The notes beneath the pieces are model-generated. The model did not search any database. It was not told where the DNA came from and saw nothing but the letters and a program-made list of their open reading frames with translations. A stretch of 64,000 bases of DNA, from contig CM060731.1 of NCBI GenBank assembly GCA_030704615.1, positions 60,432,756 to 60,496,755 of the forward strand. Direction: 5' to 3'. Below, piece after piece: positions 62,234 through 64,000 of the stretch (position 1 is its first letter; every line of letters starts with the position of its first letter). This stretch comes from Takakia lepidozioides (Eukaryota > Streptophyta > Takakiopsida > Takakiales > Takakiaceae). A program made the position numbers and the translations under genes.

Positions 62234-64000
62234 CATGTATATCTCGGGTACCACCTGGCTCATCACTAGCCTCAGGGTCCTCAGACACTCCGTCTACAGT
62301 CATCCCTATTGTAGGTCCAACCTGACCTTCCGATGCCAAGATACACAAAAATGCAGATGAATGCCATCCCGGCACCATCTCCTCGTCCGTCTCACCATGC
62401 CACCGAGCTCCAGTCTCATCCTGTTGGCTCATGCATGGATTGCAACTCAATCCATCCGCATCCTGATTGACCAAACCCGGTCGATGCACAACCTGAAAGT
62501 CATACTCCTGGAGTATGAGTGCCCACCATGCAAGCTTCCCCGTAAGCTCGTCTGACTCCATCAACCACTTAAGTGGCTGGTGATCCATGACAAGGGTGAA
62601 GAGATTGCCATATAGATAGCACCTGAAGTGTGCCACGGCCCACACTTCAGCTAAGCACTCTCCCTCATATGAGCTGTACTTAGTCTCTGCAGCGTTGTTC
62701 GAGCGGCTAGCATAAGCCACTACCAACTCTCTTCCCTCATTATCCACATGTGTGAGCACCGCTCCAAGCCCCAGCATGCTCCAATCCGTATGCAGCTGAA
62801 AGGGACGCCCCCTGATAGGTCGTCTCAGGATAGGCGCCGAGGTCAACCTCGCATTGAGCTCTTGAAAAGCTCGTTCCTGCTCATCTTCCCACTGCCACTC
62901 CTGGTCCACCTTGGTCAGCTTGGTTAGAGCCTTTGCAATGGCACTAAATCCCTTGACAAACCGTCTATAATAGTTTGTCAACCCCATGAAAGCTCGAACT
63001 CGGCTCACATCCGTGGGGCATGGAATTTGTGCAATGGCCTCTACCTTAGTCTGCTATACCCCCAATCCTCCAGGATATATCATGTGACCCAGATACTCAA
63101 TCTGGTTGTGGAAAAACTGCATTTCCCCGGATGCAACTTCAATCCGTGCGCTCTCAAGCGCTCCAATACCACCTGAAGGTGTCTCTCATGCTCCTCCACC
63201 GTAGCACTAAAGATGATGATGTCATCTATGTAGCACTGAGCAAAGTCCACCCCTGCTAGAATCCTATCTATGACTCTCTGAAACTCTGTAGGAGCATTCT
63301 TAAGCCCAAATGGTAAGAACCGCCACTGATATAGGCAATCCTTGCCGTGCTCATTGATCCCCCAAAATGCCGTCTTCTGCTTGTCCGCCTCCTTGATCGG
63401 CAACTGGTGATATCCGGATCGTAAATCCAAAGTGCTAAAGACCTTAGCATGCCCGATGGCATCAAAGATCTCCTCTGGTGTTGGCATGGCATACTTATCG
63501 GACTTGGTCTGACGATTTACAGGCCGGTAATCACCGCACATACGTCTCTCCGTCCAATTGCCATAGACATCATTCTTGGCTGGCATCACTATGGCTGAAG
63601 CATACTCTCCACCAGAGAGCTCCACCAAAGCAGCCTCCCAGAGATCTTGAATCCTCATCTGAATCAAAGACCTCTCCATGTCACTGTATCTATAGGGTCT
63701 CCGAAAGATTGGCATGTCAGTGGCCAACTCAATACGAATCTCTTGACCCTTCAGTGCTCCTAAGTCCTTCAAACTGAAGGCAAAGCAATTCTTGTAAGCC
63801 CTCAGGAACCGCCGTATACGTCGTCTCTCTCCTCCGGTGACAATGGATTCAATGTCAGGCTCTCAATTGTCCTCCGTAACTGCAACCTTAAGTCCAGTGG
63901 GCTTAGAGGTAGAGGACGCGTCCAGTGGTTGTTATGTTGCAATCTCTTGAGCAGTACTCCCTACCTGCTCAGTCAATGACAATGCCTCATCCTGCCCCAT
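62234..64000 (-). pseudogene. Gypsy reverse transcriptase and RNase H, cut by the window edge
   Basis: From the right edge: a linker (RRFLRAYKNCFAFSLKDLG), then RT with ASAIVMPAKND, MCGDYRPVNRQT, FSTLDLRSGYHQLP, LPFGLKNAPTEFQRV and the active site CYIDDIIIFS (about 63225). A frame change occurs at about 63120 (after HPGKC) and a stop before QTKVEAIAQIP. RNase H follows from 63008: MGLTNYYRRFVKGFS, FQLHTDWSMLGLGAVLTH, YASRSNNAAE, YSSYEGECLAEVWAV and HRPGLVNQDADGLS. A TGA also lies near 63868. Gag and protease must be beyond 64000. RT catalytic residues are intact, so decay is mild. Confidence 0.88.

Overview
The window looks like nuclear DNA of a land plant. Two conserved DEAD-box helicases and two patatin-like phospholipases have many short GT..AG introns, plant-type domain layouts, and in one case a telo-box near the start codon. 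The rest is remains of transposons: Ty3/gypsy, Ty1/copia, a LINE, a Helitron/Helentron-like element and MITEs. This mixture, with a fungal-like gypsy integrase, would fit a non-seed plant (bryophyte, lycophyte or fern), but that is inference; the sequence does not name the species.

Layout. 1-3.5 kb: diverged repeats, no convincing gene. 3.6-8.6 kb (minus): complete PRP5/RH42-type spliceosomal DEAD-box helicase in four exons. 8.7-13.4 kb: repeats and a possible MITE. 13.5-17.5 kb: an unusual divergent pair, a minus-strand multi-exon gene with a beta-class amino-methyltransferase fold and an altered catalytic motif, and a plus-strand SWIM zinc-finger gene. They are separated by an array of six near-identical palindromes. 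I think this is the most interesting part of the window and probably a mobile element. 17.9-18.1 kb: GC-rich inverted repeats. 18.2-23.8 kb: a broken LINE carrying an insertion. 24.9-28.9 kb and 31.0-35.1 kb (minus): tandem patatin-like phospholipase genes; the first has a transit-peptide-like extension. 36.8-37.3 kb: decayed copia RT. 38.0-43.4 kb: a complete but dead Ty3/gypsy element with two LTRs and a 5-bp target duplication. 43.5-44.3 kb: a MITE with CACTA-like ends. 46.9-51.7 kb (minus): DEAD-box helicase of the plant DRH1/RH14/RH46 type with WW, RGG and RS regions. 55.7-58.2 kb: 107-bp tandem repeats followed by an AT-rich Helentron-like remnant (OB-fold, PIF1 helicase, endonuclease). 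60-64 kb (minus): a second gypsy element whose integrase ends in a PHD finger and whose pol holds a piece of copia integrase; it runs off the right edge.

How the genes work together: the two helicases act in RNA metabolism (branch-site recognition in splicing; RNP remodelling), and the two patatins are lipid acyl hydrolases that probably arose by tandem duplication. No operon-like linkage exists or is expected. Exon borders were placed by eye from GT/AG signals and reading-frame continuity; for three of the four genes the coding lengths come out in frame without adjustment, while one N-terminal stretch of the second helicase is unresolved.
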